Source: CAYTGR01 sp964437445 (lineage in GTDB: Bacteria > Chloroflexota > Anaerolineae > B4-G1 > SLSP01). From it: a DNA stretch of 13,838 nucleotides. A program made the translations under genes and the position numbers. This document shows, piece by piece, positions 1 through 6,703 of this stretch (the first letter of the stretch is position 1; each line of letters begins with the position of its first letter). Below the pieces are notes generated by a model that was not told the origin of the DNA, made no database searches, and saw only the letters and a program-made list of their open reading frames with translations. The DNA lies in assembly GCA_964437445.1 (NCBI GenBank), contig CAYTGR010000082.1:1-13838 (forward strand). The letters are read 5' to 3'.

Positions 1-18
1 GCTGGCCCATGACCGAAT

Positions 19-525
19 TTAATTTTTAAACTTCATAAGCGCGGCACTACGAGCCTGAATTCCCGTCAAGTGCTTTTTTTCTAAGGCAACCGTGAAAAGA
101 CAATCCGTTGCGCCCCTGAGAATTGAAGTTTCCAGCGTGACGGTCACAGGCAGCCCCAAGGCTCGTTCAAAGTTCTCCCGCAGGTTATGCGCCGAACACT
201 CGCAAATCAACGGCGACTGCACCCACCCCTGTCTCACCAGGTCACAGGCACAGCCGGAATAGCGTACCTGGATGGTACAGGGGGTAAGCAGCTCATAAGT
301 TGCTTCTGGAAACCTGGCGGCCAGCGCAATGAGAAAGGCATCCAGGTCGGCGCTCTGTTTTCTGGCCTCCTGGAACACCGCGGCGGTGTAGGATTGAGCG
401 CAGGCTTTCCCGCACTCGCGCAGGATGGCCTGTTGCGCAGAGTCGTCCACGCTTTCCAGACCGCTCATGAGCCCAGTAAACCAGCAGGTCATGAAGTGTT
501 TTATTGTTTCATCCCATTCAGGCAT
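19..525 (-). CDS. Cysteine-containing protein of unknown function, 168 aa
   Basis: I do not assign a function. The start is taken at the ATG at 525, preceded by a weak AAGAAAG. A TTG start at 636 would overlap the upstream gene and add an extension of poor quality. The first 75 residues look alpha-helical. The C-terminal half has a paired-cysteine pattern: C92-x-C94, then C108-x-C110 followed by a Ser and an amphipathic stretch, and C142 in a Cys-x-Phe context close to the end. This C-terminal arrangement recalls small-molecule- or metal-binding domains of the V4R/hydrocarbon-binding kind, but that is an impression from memory and not a firm match. It lies 91 bases downstream of the nuclease-fold gene on the same strand and may share its transcript. 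Nothing links it to the microcompartment. Confidence 0.7.
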   Translation of the reverse strand: MPEWDETIKHFMTCWFTGLMSGLESVDDSAQQAILRECGKACAQSYTAAVFQEARKQSADLDAFLIALAARFPEATYELLTPCTIQVRYSGCACDLVRQGWVQSPLICECSAHNLRENFERALGLPVTVTLETSILRGATDCLFTVALEKKHLTGIQARSAALMKFKN

Positions 526-616
526 AGGTGTACTTTCTTGAAAACAGAGAGAACTGGAGGGAAATCTCCGCCGATTTGCGCCGTGGCGGGAACGCAAGCG
601 CAGAAGGCCTCCCTGC

Positions 617-1150
617 TTACAGACCTCTGGGGGCAATGATGACTCGCACCGTCAGCCCATCCCGGTCTCCGCTCAGGGCGCTTTCCACACCGCGCGGGTT
701 CGCAACCAACCCTGCCGGGTCGTAGATAAAACAAACCAGCGTTCTGTAATCAGGGTACTGGCGATACTTCTGAATATCCACTGCGAGTTGTTCTCCCAAC
801 TCCCTGGCCCCCAGGCCCCGCCAGGCCATCCTGGCCTCAACAACGATGTGCTCTAGCTTGAGCAGGAAATCCGTGCGCGACTTTCCGCCCGCATAACCGG
901 GCGTCCACACTTCGGGTCTGACGTCGTCGTGCTCCAGGGTCAGCAAAGCCTGGAGCAGATCTCGGACGTCATACTCATCTTCTACGTGAAGTGTATCCCT
1001 ATGGTTATATCTTGACTGCAATTGCTGCACAACGAGGTGAAACCGGGCGCACAAGCGCTCAAGCATCAACATCTGGCGCACGTGTTCATAGAGGGCGCTT
1101 TTGGCCTGAGAGGCCTCGCCGGCTGTTCTATCACCCTGTCGCTTGCTCAT
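617..1150 (-). CDS. DpnII/MboI-type PD-(D/E)XK nuclease-fold protein, catalytic Lys replaced by Arg
   Basis: The C-terminal two thirds (about residues 55-175) match the DpnII/MboI-like restriction-endonuclease-fold domain found at the end of many stand-alone bacterial proteins. Visible landmarks are an acidic start (VEDEYDVRDLL, 56-66), the WTPGYAGGKSRTDFLL stretch with D94, the beta strand HIVVEAR (101-107), GLGARELGEQ (112-121) and TLVCFIYDPAG (137-147). The family motif normally reads E-x-K at 105-107, but here it is E105-A-R107, so nuclease activity may be lost or changed. Residues 15-50 form a probable helical N-terminal segment. The ATG at 1150 is chosen because GGAAGG lies six bases upstream. 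An in-frame start at 1171 would fall in a tandem repeat. It is transcribed divergently from the microcompartment operon. The role is unknown; DNA-end or phage-defence functions are only inferred from the fold. Confidence 0.82.
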   Translation of the reverse strand: MSKRQGDRTAGEASQAKSALYEHVRQMLMLERLCARFHLVVQQLQSRYNHRDTLHVEDEYDVRDLLQALLTLEHDDVRPEVWTPGYAGGKSRTDFLLKLEHIVVEARMAWRGLGARELGEQLAVDIQKYRQYPDYRTLVCFIYDPAGLVANPRGVESALSGDRDGLTVRVIIAPRGL

Positions 1151-1165
1151 CCAGCACCTTCCATT

Positions 1166-1203
1166 TCTCAAGGTCTCAAGGTCTCAAGGTCTCAAGTCTC
1201 AAG
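1166..1203. repeat. Short tandem repeat (8-bp/7-bp units)
   Basis: Five head-to-tail units: TCTCAAGG three times (1166-1189), then TCTCAAG twice (1190-1203). It lies 15 bases upstream of the nuclease-fold start, in what would be its 5' leader. Such arrays change length by slippage. Confidence 0.85.
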
Positions 1204-1263
1204 CAGGTGAGCGCAGCACCGCTCAATTTCAATCGTCTCTGGTTTGAGGTGAGGGTCGGCTTA

Positions 1264-1291
1264 ATTTTACGCTCATTTCCGCTGGCGGCAA
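1264..1291 (-). promoter_or_regulatory. Possible promoter for the divergent nuclease-fold gene
   Basis: Read on the minus strand, TTGCCG and TAAAAT are separated by 16 bases. The -35 match is poor, so this is a weak proposal. It would give a leader of about 100 bases containing the tandem repeat. Confidence 0.25.
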
Positions 1292-1343
1292 TCATTTTCG
1301 GCGTGCTTTCGCCTCATGCCATATCGGCCCTGTCACTCCGAAC

Positions 1344-1372
1344 TTGACAAAGAGGATGGAAGGACTGATAAT
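1344..1372 (+). promoter_or_regulatory. Sigma70-type promoter of the microcompartment operon
   Basis: A perfect TTGACA (1344-1349) and GATAAT (1367-1372) are separated by exactly 17 bases. Transcription would begin near 1379, leaving a leader of about 58 bases before the first gene. The promoter covers the in-frame TTG at 1344 and ATG at 1356, so neither can be the start of the RpiB-like protein. No clear operator palindrome is seen around it. Confidence 0.72.
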
Positions 1373-1436
1373 AAATTACAGGCATCGCCAGAGCGCATCA
1401 GACAAGTCAATCTTGAATCTTGATGGAAAACCCGGC

Positions 1437-2060
1437 ATGAGTGATATATCCGATGAGGACATTCGGTCCATTGTGCAGCGTGTTGTCGCCCAGATGATGG
1501 GGCCTTCAACACCAGAGCGCACTCATCAAGGGCCTGAGCCCGGCCAGCCAGTTACTCCGGTTGAACCTGCGGCGTCTGCCCCCCCAAAAGTGGTGGCCAT
1601 TGGCGCTGACCATGGCGGGTATGAGCTGAAAGAAATTCTCAAAAAAGATGTGGCGGCTTTGGGCTATGAGGTCATGGATGTAGGCACCCATAGCAAAGAG
1701 CCGGTGGATTACCCGGATTTTGCCCATGAGGTGGCGCGGGCCGTTGCCAGTGGGGCCGCCTGGCGGGGCATCATCATTGACGGGGCGGGAATCGGCAGCT
1801 GCATTGTGGCAAACAAAGTCCCCGGCGTGCGCGCGGGCCTGGCTTATGACTACGCTTCGGCGGTCAATGGCCGCGAGCATAACGATACCAATGTGTTGAC
1901 GCTGGGCGCCGGGCTGATCGGTGTGGCCCTGGCCAAACAGATCGTGGCGGTGTGGCTGGCCACGCCTTTCGGCGGCGGACGTCACGAGCGCCGGGTGAAC
2001 AAAATTATCATCATTGAGAGGCTTTACACCAAATGGGTCCATCTCATGCACCGGGATTGA
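1437..2060 (+). CDS. rpiB: RpiB/LacAB-family sugar-phosphate isomerase with N-terminal encapsulation-peptide-like helix
   Basis: Residues 52-200 are an RpiB/LacA/LacB domain, the aldose-ketose isomerase family that normally interconverts ribose-5-phosphate and ribulose-5-phosphate. Landmarks are IGADHGGYELKE (55-66), YPDFAHEVA (92-100), GAGIGSCIVANKVPGVRAGL (117-136) and GREHNDTNVLTLGAGLIG (145-162). Canonical RpiB has Cys immediately before the G-T-G-I-G loop; here that position is Asp115, and a Cys appears seven residues later (C122). Residues 5-20 (SDEDIRSIVQRVVAQM) form an amphipathic helix followed by a Pro-rich linker to about residue 50, the usual design of an encapsulation peptide, so the enzyme is probably luminal cargo. 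The start at 1437 is chosen because upstream starts fall in the promoter; the ribosome site is weak (GGAAAA). It is the first gene of the operon, 19 bases before the aldolase. The exact substrate is not settled by sequence. Confidence 0.9.
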   Translation: MSDISDEDIRSIVQRVVAQMMGPSTPERTHQGPEPGQPVTPVEPAASAPPKVVAIGADHGGYELKEILKKDVAALGYEVMDVGTHSKEPVDYPDFAHEVARAVASGAAWRGIIIDGAGIGSCIVANKVPGVRAGLAYDYASAVNGREHNDTNVLTLGAGLIGVALAKQIVAVWLATPFGGGRHERRVNKIIIIERLYTKWVHLMHRD

Positions 2061-2079
2061 CCAAAGAAGAGAAAACTCA

Positions 2080-3006
2080 ATGAACCTGGATCAAAAGACC
2101 GTTGAACAATTAGTTGAAGTTATTACCCGCGAAGTGCTGATCGCCATGGCGGAACAACAACAGCAGGCCACAGCGCCCGAAGGCGGGCAGTGCAAGCTGA
2201 ACTGTGCCGCCGGGCTGTGCGTGCGCACCTGCTTCGACCGGACCGGGAGAGTGGTGGAGGCGGGAGCCGAGCGGCTTTCATCCTCCATTGGCATGATTCC
2301 ACAAGATATCAACCTGGCGAAGATGATTGATCACACCCTGCTCAAACCTGACGCCACCCCCGACCAGATCGCCCAGCTCTGCTTTGAAGCGCGCAAGTAC
2401 CAGTTCGCCTCGGTCTGCGTCAACCCCACCTGGGTCAAACTCTGTGCCCAACTCCTGGCCGGCTCCCCGGTCAAAGTCTGCACAGTGATCGGCTTCCCGC
2501 TGGGCGCGACCGCCAGCGAGGTCAAGGCCTTTGAGGCCGCCAACGCGATAGATCAAGGCGCGACCGAGATTGATATGGTCATCAATATCGGGGCGCTGAA
2601 AGCCCGCGAACTGGAAGTGGTGGCTCAGGACATCCGGGGGGTGGTTAAGGTCGCCCACTCCCGCGGCGCAATTGTCAAGGTCATTTTGGAGACGTCGCTG
2701 TTGACCGATGAAGAAAAAACCATCGCCTGTATGCTCTCCAAAGAGGCCGGGGCGGACTTCGTCAAGACCTCCACCGGCTTTGCCGGCGGCGGGGCCACCG
2801 TCCATGATGTGGCACTGATGCGCCGGGTGGTGGGACCGGAGATGGGGGTGAAGGCTTCGGGTGGCGTGCGCACTTACGAAGACGCCGAGAGTATGATCAA
2901 AGCCGGGGCCACCCGCATTGGAGCCAGCGCCGGGGTCAAGATCGTGCAGGGTCCCAGCGGAAGCAAGCCAGCGGCGACCGCCGCGGCCGGCAGCAAGAGC
3001 TATTGA
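2080..3006 (+). CDS. deoC: Deoxyribose-phosphate aldolase with N-terminal targeting helix and Cys-rich linker
   Basis: Class I aldolase of the DeoC family, which splits 2-deoxy-D-ribose-5-phosphate into glyceraldehyde-3-phosphate and acetaldehyde. The core begins near residue 78 (LAKMIDHTLLKP). Active-site residues are present: D165 in TEIDMVIN, the Schiff-base K229 in DFVKTSTGF, and K258 in GVKASGGVR. At 308 residues it exceeds the usual 220-260. The extra N-terminus contains an amphipathic helix (about residues 6-24, KTVEQLVEVITREVLIAMA), typical of BMC encapsulation peptides, then a linker with four cysteines spaced C38-x3-C42-x4-C47-x3-C51. A Ser/Ala/Gly tail follows the core. The ATG at 2080 has AAGAAGAG upstream. 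The next gene starts 16 bases on. In this operon it is the likely signature enzyme, feeding acetaldehyde to the aldehyde dehydrogenase. Confidence 0.95.
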   Translation: MNLDQKTVEQLVEVITREVLIAMAEQQQQATAPEGGQCKLNCAAGLCVRTCFDRTGRVVEAGAERLSSSIGMIPQDINLAKMIDHTLLKPDATPDQIAQLCFEARKYQFASVCVNPTWVKLCAQLLAGSPVKVCTVIGFPLGATASEVKAFEAANAIDQGATEIDMVINIGALKARELEVVAQDIRGVVKVAHSRGAIVKVILETSLLTDEEKTIACMLSKEAGADFVKTSTGFAGGGATVHDVALMRRVVGPEMGVKASGGVRTYEDAESMIKAGATRIGASAGVKIVQGPSGSKPAATAAAGSKSY

Positions 3007-3022
3007 GCTCAGGAGAGATCCC

Positions 3023-3316
3023 ATGTTGATCGCCAGAGTGATTGGAACCACTGTCTCTACCATCAAAGATCCCAAATTAGCCGGGCAAAAACTGCTCATC
3101 GTCCGCCAAACCGATGAACGTGGCGCACCGTTTGGCAAACCCTACGTGGCGATAGATACTGTAGATGCCGGTGTGGGTGACCTGGTTCTGACCTGCGCCG
3201 GTTCCTCTGCCCGGCAGACCGCGACCACCAAAGATACGCCGGTGGATGCCGTGATCATGGCGATTATTGATTCACTCCAGGTCGACGGCGAGACGGTGTT
3301 CAAGAAGTCAAGGTGA
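3023..3316 (+). CDS. EutN/CcmL-family BMC-P shell vertex protein (first of three)
   Basis: A 97-residue pentamer-forming shell protein that caps icosahedral vertices of microcompartments. The sequence shows the family signature: N-terminal strand MLIARVIGTTVSTIK, LLIVRQTDERG, YVAIDTVDAGVGDLVLTCAG (42-61) and a closing hydrophobic strand VDAVIMAIIDSL. The ATG follows AGGAGAG at good spacing; longer in-frame starts lie inside deoC and are discarded. It sits between the aldolase and the aldehyde dehydrogenase, five bases before the latter. The two other paralogues are at the operon end. Confidence 0.93.
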   Translation: MLIARVIGTTVSTIKDPKLAGQKLLIVRQTDERGAPFGKPYVAIDTVDAGVGDLVLTCAGSSARQTATTKDTPVDAVIMAIIDSLQVDGETVFKKSR

Positions 3317-3321
3317 TCCTC

Positions 3322-4791
3322 ATGGCACTGGACAAAGATCTCTCTTCCATCCAAGAGGCGCGCGACCTGGTTCAAAGGGCCTATGCGGCCTGGAAAGTCT
3401 GGGGGCACACCTCGCAGGCCGAAGTGGACCGGGTTTGTGCAGCGATGGCCGAAGCGGGTTACCAGGCCGCCGAACGCCTGGGCCGCCTGGCGCAGGAAGA
3501 GACCGGCTTTGGGGTGGCAGCCCACAAGAAGTTGAAGAATGAGTTCGGCTCACGGGTGGTCTGGGAGAGCATCCGCGGTTTGAAAACCGTGGGTGTGATC
3601 CGGCACGACCCCGACCGCCGCCTGTACGAGATTGCCTGGCCGATGGGGGTGATCGCCGCCCTGGTGCCATCCACCAATCCCACCTCCACCACTTTTTTCA
3701 AGGCGCTGATTGCCGTTAAAGCGCGCAACGCGATTGTATTCTCCCCCCACCCCTCGGCCGCGCGTTGCACTTACGAAGCGGCCCAAACGATGGCAATGGC
3801 GGCCGAAAACGCCGGAGCCCCTAAGGGACTCATCAGCTGTATGCAACAGGTCTCTTTGCCGGGCACCCAGGAGTTGATGTCGCACCGGCTGACGGCGCTC
3901 ATCCTGGCCACCGGCGGCACGCCGATGGTGCGGGCCGCCCACTCCACCGGGAAACCGGCGTATGGGGTGGGACCGGGGAATGTGCCGGTTTACGTGGATC
4001 GCAGCGCGGATATTGAGAAGGCCGCCCGCTACATCGTGGCCTCTAAAGCGTTTGATTATTCCACCATCTGCGCCACCGAACAGGCCGTGATTGCCGACCG
4101 GCCCATAGCGCGCCGCCTGGCTGATCTGCTACGCCAGGAAGGCGCCTACTTCACCAGCGAGCGGGAGACCGAGGCCCTGCGCCACCTGATTTTCAACCCC
4201 GATGGCAGCATGAACACGGCGTTGGTGGCCAAATCCGCCCCTTATATCGCGGCCCAGGCCAACTTCAAAGTGCCGGCTGAGACCCGCGTCCTGGTGACGC
4301 CGCTCTCTCAAGTGGGAAAGCAGGAACCCCTCTCCCACGAGAAATTGACCACGGTTCTGGGTTGGTACGAGGCCGATGGTTGGGAACAGAGCTGCGAAAT
4401 CTGCCTGGCCCTGATTGATACCGGCGGTCGCGGTCACACTCAAATCATCTATGCCACCGATGAACGGGTCATCATGGCTTTCGGCCTGGAAAAGCCGGTA
4501 TTCCGCATCCTGGTCAACACGATGGGCACCTTAGGCGCCATTGGACTGACCACCGGCCTGATGCCTTCGCTCACCCTCGGATCAGGGGGGGTAGGCGGCT
4601 CCATCACCGGCGATAATGTGACGGCCTACCATCTGATCAACACCAAACGACTGGCATACGAAATGTCCAGCCCGCCGCTGGAAGCGTTTACCCCAGGTCC
4701 GCCCCCGCCCGGCCCCTCACCCGAAGAAATTGAACGGGTGGTCCGGCAGGTGGTGAGCGAAATTTTGGGCAGCAAACAAACCTACGCTTAA
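3322..4791 (+). CDS. CoA-acylating aldehyde dehydrogenase (PduP/EutE-like) with C-terminal encapsulation peptide
   Basis: Oxidizes an aldehyde, here most simply acetaldehyde from DeoC, to acyl-CoA with reduction of NAD+. At 489 residues it has the length of the EutE/PduP group. The catalytic cysteine is C250 in DYSTICATEQAVI. The stretch ILATGGTPMVRAAHSTGKPA (194-213) and GVGPGNVPVYVD (215-226) belong to the NAD-binding and hinge regions. After the catalytic fold comes a Pro-rich linker (PGPPPPGPSP, 458-467) and a final helix (EEIERVVRQVVSEILG, 468-483), a textbook C-terminal encapsulation peptide that attaches cargo to the shell. The ATG at 3322 is preferred, with AGGTGAT upstream; a GTG at 3313 would overlap the previous stop. 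No partner alcohol dehydrogenase or phosphotransacylase is seen in this operon. Confidence 0.95.
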   Translation: MALDKDLSSIQEARDLVQRAYAAWKVWGHTSQAEVDRVCAAMAEAGYQAAERLGRLAQEETGFGVAAHKKLKNEFGSRVVWESIRGLKTVGVIRHDPDRRLYEIAWPMGVIAALVPSTNPTSTTFFKALIAVKARNAIVFSPHPSAARCTYEAAQTMAMAAENAGAPKGLISCMQQVSLPGTQELMSHRLTALILATGGTPMVRAAHSTGKPAYGVGPGNVPVYVDRSADIEKAARYIVASKAFDYSTICATEQAVIADRPIARRLADLLRQEGAYFTSERETEALRHLIFNPDGSMNTALVAKSAPYIAAQANFKVPAETRVLVTPLSQVGKQEPLSHEKLTTVLGWYEADGWEQSCEICLALIDTGGRGHTQIIYATDERVIMAFGLEKPVFRILVNTMGTLGAIGLTTGLMPSLTLGSGGVGGSITGDNVTAYHLINTKRLAYEMSSPPLEAFTPGPPPPGPSPEEIERVVRQVVSEILGSKQTYA

Positions 4792-4819
4792 AAACTGAAA
4801 GGAAAGGGTAAAGAACAAC

Positions 4820-5149
4820 ATGGCTCTTGATAGTTCTCTCATTGCGCTTGGAATGGTGGAAACCCGCGGTCTGGTGGGCGCGATAGAAGCCGCCGATGCG
4901 ATGGTCAAGGCCGCCAATGTGGTGCTGATCGGCTCGGAATACGTCGGGGGCGGTTACGTCACCGTCATGGTGCGCGGCGACGTCGGGGCGGTGAAAGCCG
5001 CCACGGATGCCGGCGCGGCAGCGGCCAAGCGGGTGGGCGAGGTCGTTTCGGTGCATGTGATCCCGCGCCCGCATTCCGATGTTGAAATGATCCTGCCGCA
5101 GAACTCCAAGGGCAGCATCGGCGGGAGATCCACAGAAGGCTCCAAGTAG
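4820..5149 (+). CDS. BMC-H hexameric shell protein
   Basis: A single Pfam BMC domain (residues about 7-84) that assembles into the hexagonal tiles of the shell facets. Signature segments are IALGMVETRGLVGAIEAADA (8-27), VMVRGDVGAVKAA (49-61) and VVSVHVIPRPH (75-85). A 24-residue polar tail follows the domain. The pore region reads EYVGGGYVT (40-48), where the common form is E-K-I-G-S-G-L-V-T, so the pore is lined by Gly-Gly-Gly and has lost the usual Lys. A purine-rich GAAAGGAAAGGG precedes the ATG. It is the only BMC-H gene in the window and presumably the major shell component. Confidence 0.96.
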   Translation: MALDSSLIALGMVETRGLVGAIEAADAMVKAANVVLIGSEYVGGGYVTVMVRGDVGAVKAATDAGAAAAKRVGEVVSVHVIPRPHSDVEMILPQNSKGSIGGRSTEGSK

Positions 5150-5155
5150 CCATCC

Positions 5156-6019
5156 ATGGACTCGCCTGTCACTGTCCAGCGCGACCTGGCCCAGTATCTC
5201 ACCCAGGCCGAAGCGGTAATCCTGCCCCGCCGGTTATCCGAACAAGCGGAGCCGGCGCCCGTAGCCCCAGAGGTCAAGCTCCGGGTGGGGGTTGACCTGG
5301 GGACGGCCTACCTGGTGTTGGTAGTCACCGATGAATCAGGCACGCCCCTGGCCGGCGAGTGGCAATTCGCCCAGGTGGTGCGTGACGGGTTGGTGGTGGA
5401 TTTCGTGGGCGCCACGGATTTGCTGCGCGGCATGAAGCAGCGGGTGGAGCGCCGCCTCGGGCGCGAGTTGACCCACGCCGCCAGCGGCTATCCCCCCGGG
5501 GTACCCCGGGCGGAGGTGCGAGCCACGGCCCATGTCGTGGAGGCCGCGGGGCTGAACTGTTCGGGCCTGATTGACGAGCCAAGCGCGGCGAACCACGTCT
5601 TGCAGCTGCGCGAAGGCGCTATTGTGGACGTGGGCGGCGGCACTACCGGGATTGCTGTTTTGAACAACCACGCGGTGATCTATACGGCGGATGAGCCCAC
5701 CGGCGGCACCCACTTCTCTTTGGTGATTGCCGGCTCGCTGGGAATCAGCTTTGAAGAAGCCGAAGTGCTCAAAACGACCCCTGAGGAGCAGCCCCGTTTG
5801 CTGCCCTTAGTGCGCCCGGTGATGGAAAAAGTAGCCAGCATCACCGCCCGGCACATCCGCGGCCGAGAGGTCGCCCTGATCACCATGGTGGGGGGCAGCT
5901 CGGCTTTCTTAGGCATGGCAGAGGTGGTGCAAGACTATATCGGGGTGCCAACACAAGTGGTGAGTCACCCCCTGTTTGTCACCCCGCTGGGGCTGGCCCT
6001 GCACGATCCACCCCAGTAA
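5156..6019 (+). CDS. eutJ: EutJ-like actin/Hsp70-fold ATPase
   Basis: A 287-residue protein of the EutJ group, relatives of DnaK/FtsA/actin found in ethanolamine and other microcompartment operons. ATP-binding landmarks are present: phosphate-1 loop VGVDLGTAY (44-52), the DEPSAAN segment (140-146), phosphate-2 IVDVGGGTTGIAV (156-168) and the adenosine motif MVGGSSAFLGM (244-254). There is an N-terminal extension of about 40 residues before the first strand. The substrate-binding half of DnaK is absent, as in EutJ. A chaperone or enzyme-reactivation role is often proposed for EutJ but is not proven by this sequence. It begins six bases after the BMC-H stop with a poor ribosome site, suggesting translational coupling. 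Confidence 0.88.
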   Translation: MDSPVTVQRDLAQYLTQAEAVILPRRLSEQAEPAPVAPEVKLRVGVDLGTAYLVLVVTDESGTPLAGEWQFAQVVRDGLVVDFVGATDLLRGMKQRVERRLGRELTHAASGYPPGVPRAEVRATAHVVEAAGLNCSGLIDEPSAANHVLQLREGAIVDVGGGTTGIAVLNNHAVIYTADEPTGGTHFSLVIAGSLGISFEEAEVLKTTPEEQPRLLPLVRPVMEKVASITARHIRGREVALITMVGGSSAFLGMAEVVQDYIGVPTQVVSHPLFVTPLGLALHDPPQ

Positions 6020-6044
6020 TTTATGAAGGCACGGAGGAAACCTG

Positions 6045-6674
6045 ATGGGCGAAGCCTTTTCGTTACGCTGCTATTGTTACCTGGATAGAATGCAGCCCCA
6101 ATTTGCCGCCTTTGTAGGCACGGTGACTCAGGGCGACCTGCCCACCGAGGGGATGGCAGCGCTGTACGTGGAGATGGCTCCAGGGAACGAGGTCTTTCGG
6201 GTCGTGGATATTGCCGTGAAGGCCACGGAAGCCCGACCAGGAGCGCAGATCGTAGAACGCGAGTTTGGCATGTTTGAGGTGCACTCGCTCAGCCAGGCGG
6301 CGGTGCTGGAAGCCGGCGATGTGGTGCTCTCCCGGCTCGGCCTGCGGGTAGAAGACCGCATCCGCCCCCAGGTGGTCTCCACCCAGGTCATCACGCGCAT
6401 TGATCCCTACCAGTCCCAACTGCTGAACCGCTTTCGCCGGGGCAGCATGTTAGTGCCCGGCGAAACCCTGCTGGTGTTGGAGTGCGCGCCGGCGGCCTAT
6501 ATCAACTACGCCTGCAATGAAGCCGAAAAGCGGGCCAGCATCAAGCTGGTGCATGTCTCTTCGGTGGGCCGCTTCGGTCGCATGTGGCTCAGCGGGTCGG
6601 AGTCCGAAATCCTCACCGCACGCGATGCCGCTACCCGGGCGCTGGAAAGCCTGAGCGGCCGAGAGGGTGCCTGA
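6045..6674 (+). CDS. BMC-T tandem-domain trimeric shell protein, probably circularly permuted
   Basis: Two diverged BMC domains can be seen in 209 residues. The classical first strand and helix of a BMC domain occur twice, at 37-60 (MAALYVEM then NEVFRVVDIAVKA) and 140-160 (ETLLVLEC then AAYINYACNEA), each followed by the second half of the fold (about 67-100 and 165-203). Each copy is preceded by a 25-30 residue segment (about 8-36 and 112-139) that would supply the strands normally at the C-terminus, as in permuted EutL/PduB-type proteins. Such proteins form pseudohexameric trimers, often with a large gated pore. GGAGGAAA precedes the ATG. It is the only BMC-T gene here. The permutation is my reading of motif order. 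Confidence 0.85.
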   Translation: MGEAFSLRCYCYLDRMQPQFAAFVGTVTQGDLPTEGMAALYVEMAPGNEVFRVVDIAVKATEARPGAQIVEREFGMFEVHSLSQAAVLEAGDVVLSRLGLRVEDRIRPQVVSTQVITRIDPYQSQLLNRFRRGSMLVPGETLLVLECAPAAYINYACNEAEKRASIKLVHVSSVGRFGRMWLSGSESEILTARDAATRALESLSGREGA

Positions 6675-6703
6675 GTCCGGTCGGCATTTCCAGGGGGTGA
6701 GCT

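Noticed and set aside
617..1150. Nuclease-fold gene as part of a defence island with the HNH gene
   Set aside because: The two are more than 10 kb apart with unrelated operons between them, so no island is supported.
1166..1203. CRISPR-like array
   Set aside because: Units are only 7-8 bases and contiguous, with no spacers and no cas genes.
1344..1436. N-terminal extension of the RpiB-like protein from upstream TTG/ATG codons
   Set aside because: These codons lie in the near-perfect promoter, so they are upstream of the likely transcription start.
1506..2051. Long open frame antisense to rpiB
   Set aside because: It mirrors a clear RpiB reading frame, is low-complexity in composition and has no recognisable motif.
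2278..3138. 286-codon open frame antisense to deoC
   Set aside because: Arises from GC-rich codon bias opposite a confident DeoC gene; Gly/His/Arg-rich and without domain character.
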